Below are positions 62,080 to 64,000 of a stretch of DNA of 64,000 nucleotides, one piece after another (position 1 is the stretch's first letter; each line of letters opens with the position of its first letter). The stretch covers positions 21,018,001-21,082,000 of the forward strand of contig OZ234494.1 of assembly GCA_965153455.1 (NCBI GenBank). Reading direction: 5' to 3'. Source of the DNA: Sphagnum compactum. Lineage: Eukaryota > Bryophyta > Sphagnopsida > Sphagnales. The translations under genes and the position numbers were made by a program. The notes below the pieces were generated by a model. It had not been told where the DNA came from, did not search any database, and worked only from the letters and a program-made list of their open reading frames with translations.

Positions 62080-64000
62080 TCAAGTTGGTGTCTTTCTTTT
62101 AGGTGGTGGTTTCTTGTCTCTCTCTATAATTATATCTTGCAACTGCAGCAGAATGTCCTTCATTGTGGCTTCCTTGTTTGTTGTGTAATTCCATGGCACC
62201 TCAACTATGTACCTTCCGGTGGCATTGTATGTCTGGATTTCTTTGAGTGCATTTGTGACACTGTCACAAACTGCTGGCCCAAGCTCCTTCCAAAGCATCA
62301 CTAGCTCCTTATTGGTGACATCAATGACTTCCTGCAATCCAGAAAGGAGATATTTTGCCTTCAGAGTTTTGTTTGTAATTCAACTATGTCCACCTGAGAG
62401 AAATGACCGGCATGGAGACTTTTTAAAAGACCAGAATTTTATGAAGAAGTGGTTTGCATTGTACTAGAGAACTATATCAGATAGAAGTGGACCTCCCACA
62501 CATCGTTTCCAATTTGCACCATCTTGAATGGGTGGAACTCATGTGTCCGCAAGGTGGCATCCCATTCACTTATCATTTTTGCCATGTGTGTTTGCCATCC
62601 CTCTGTGTTGTATTTGAACTTCTGTTGACAAGCAGCTGCCCAAGCTTCTGTGCAGAGCTCCCCTGCTCTTTTGATGGAGACCTTCTTCACCTTGTCACTT
62701 GCTGTATACTTGCTCAGTAGCTGGCAACACATGGCAATAAATGTACACCATTATACTGATTGAAGAAATGCATAAGAACCTTCATATCACAACAACACTT
62801 GATCTTGTTCTCATTGCCTTACTGAAATGGCTGTTTTTTTGGCATCCTGCAGTTCATCATTGGTCTTCCTATTCGTTGAACTTAGAACATTCACCACACT
62901 GTTTCGCAACTCCAAGTCCTCTTGGATACTCATTAATTCTTCCTCGAGCTCCTCAATTTTCTTCTTGTGCTCTTCAGCATCCTTGCCAGTCATACATTTT
63001 TCAACTTCTAGCTTCTCTGCAATACGCTGACTTTGCATTTCACTCTCTTGTTTCCTTGCTAGCCGTGTCCTCTCAGCTTGCAGCAGCATCTCCAACTCCT
63101 TGTTCTCCTCCTGTGGGATACAAACACACCCCAGACACACTCTCTCAAGCTTAGTAGTTCTACAATGAAGGAAGATGCTACAACAGCACAAAGCTACATT
63201 GGTGATAAGATGAGCAGTGCTGCTAGAACGATTGTAGGCAGGACTGTGAATTTGACAGTATACCTTATGCTTGTTGATCAACTCTAGTTGGTCCTGCTGG
63301 AGCTTATCATGTGCTTTGGCTTCTTGAATGAGTACCTCCATTTGCCTCAGAGCCTTCAGGTACACCAAAGTCATCATGTTGCATCCATAGTTTCGATTGC
63401 AATGCCTCACAAATAGTCATAACAAGTTATATATACCCTACAACATCCCAGCTTATGCTGGTTGGTGTACTTTGTTTCTGGTGCACCCGGTTTGAAACTG
63501 AGAATGTGAAAAGCTTGCTTCACTGCTGATCCAGCACAACACATGAGAAATGCCAAGCTTGAAAACTGAGAAATGTCAAGCTTGAAAACCATGAAATAAA
63601 AGGGGAAGATCAGCACTTGTAACCATACCTCCTCATTCTGCAATTCAAGCCCTTGCCTTTCTGCCTCACTTGCTTGCTCACTTCTCTTGTACTCCTCACA
63701 TTTAGTCTGCAGAAATCTCATCCTTTCACTTTGATGTTGATTATGCACCAACATCAGACGTCTGTGCTCTTGCCCTACTTTCAGTTGGTTCTGTTTCATC
63801 TCTTCAAGTTCTGCTGATGCACATGTCCATGCAAACTATAAGTGAAAACCTGGTTACTGGGTCCACACTACAACTTAGCAAAAGCAACCACTTGATTGCA
63901 AATTAGAAGGAAACCAGGTGTAAAAGTCCACCACACATATCATTCACCTGCTTTGTGACATGCAGCAAGAGCTGCATTTTCTTCTTCAGCTTCTCGGCGC
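62080..64000 (-). CDS. XH-domain, IDN2/FDM-like factor of RNA-directed DNA methylation, C-terminal part
   Basis: Six exons can be read on the minus strand, running off the right edge: 64000-63948, 63810-63629, 63353-63264, 63110-62823, 62720-62493 and 62331-62080, all with GT/AG ends and phases that join without a break (about 362 residues). The first four give a long coiled coil (EHRRLMLVHNQHQSERMRF; KKKIEELEEELMSIQEDLEL; NDELQDAKKTAIS). The last two form the XH domain: SIKRAGELCTEAW, SEWDATLRTHEFHPFKM, KELGPAVCDSVTNALKEIQ and YNATGRYIVEVPWNY, with a Lys/Pro-rich end. In this family, XH proteins with N-terminal XS and zinc-finger domains bind double-stranded RNA and help direct DNA methylation. 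Those domains would lie beyond the window. The HPFK and YN.(S/T)GRY landmarks are intact. Some members lack parts, so FDM versus IDN2 cannot be decided. Confidence 0.88.

Noticed and set aside
61903-62304. 133-codon plus-strand frame
   Set aside because: It overlaps the last exon of the XH-domain gene on the opposite strand and is its shadow.

Overview
The window is nuclear DNA of a land plant with a repeat-rich, AT-rich genome. Three things support this. First, the last gene is a multi-exon XH-domain factor of the plant-specific IDN2/FDM class. Second, two Ty3/gypsy LTR retrotransposons carry primer sites for plant initiator-Met tRNA. Third, degenerate PIF/Harbinger-like and hAT-like transposase remnants are scattered through long AT-rich spacers. 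I cannot fix the species. A non-seed plant or another large-genome plant is a guess.

Layout. 1-2.1 kb is AT-rich spacer with a three-unit tandem repeat. 2.1-7.1 kb holds a degenerate gypsy element on the minus strand with two LTRs and most of its interior deleted. 7.1-12.5 kb is spacer with a hAT remnant, a strong hairpin and the patchy left part of a large tandem duplication. 12.5-21.4 kb is a second, fuller gypsy element on the plus strand, broken by many stops. 21.4-35.5 kb is duplication copy A, and about 35.6-55.8 kb is copy B. 55.8-62.0 kb is repeat-rich spacer. 62.08-64.0 kb (minus strand) is the C-terminal half of the XH-domain gene, which runs off the right edge.

The centre of interest is a gene family I do not recognise. 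Each duplication copy has one member on the plus strand at its left and one on the minus strand at its right, pointing toward each other: 22964-24808 (+) with 34142-34833 (-, truncated pseudogene), and 42422-44101 (+) with 53846-55768 (-, intact, 640 aa). The proteins have helical, ankyrin-like N-terminal repeats, a conserved middle block and a long Gly/Ser/Thr-rich, probably beta-rich C-terminal part. The two plus-strand members differ from each other only by in-frame indels and share an early stop that removes a lysine tail still present in the intact minus-strand member.

Inferred order of events: the family duplicated into a convergent pair; a Harbinger-like element inserted between them; the whole block was duplicated in tandem; the second gypsy element lies beside copy A but has no counterpart in copy B; the right-hand gene of copy A was then cut and a different, GC-richer sequence with small open frames now adjoins the break. 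Many stops in the second gypsy element fit C-to-T decay of methylated CHG/CG sites. The XH gene at the right edge belongs to a family that helps direct DNA methylation in trans; no local interaction is implied.
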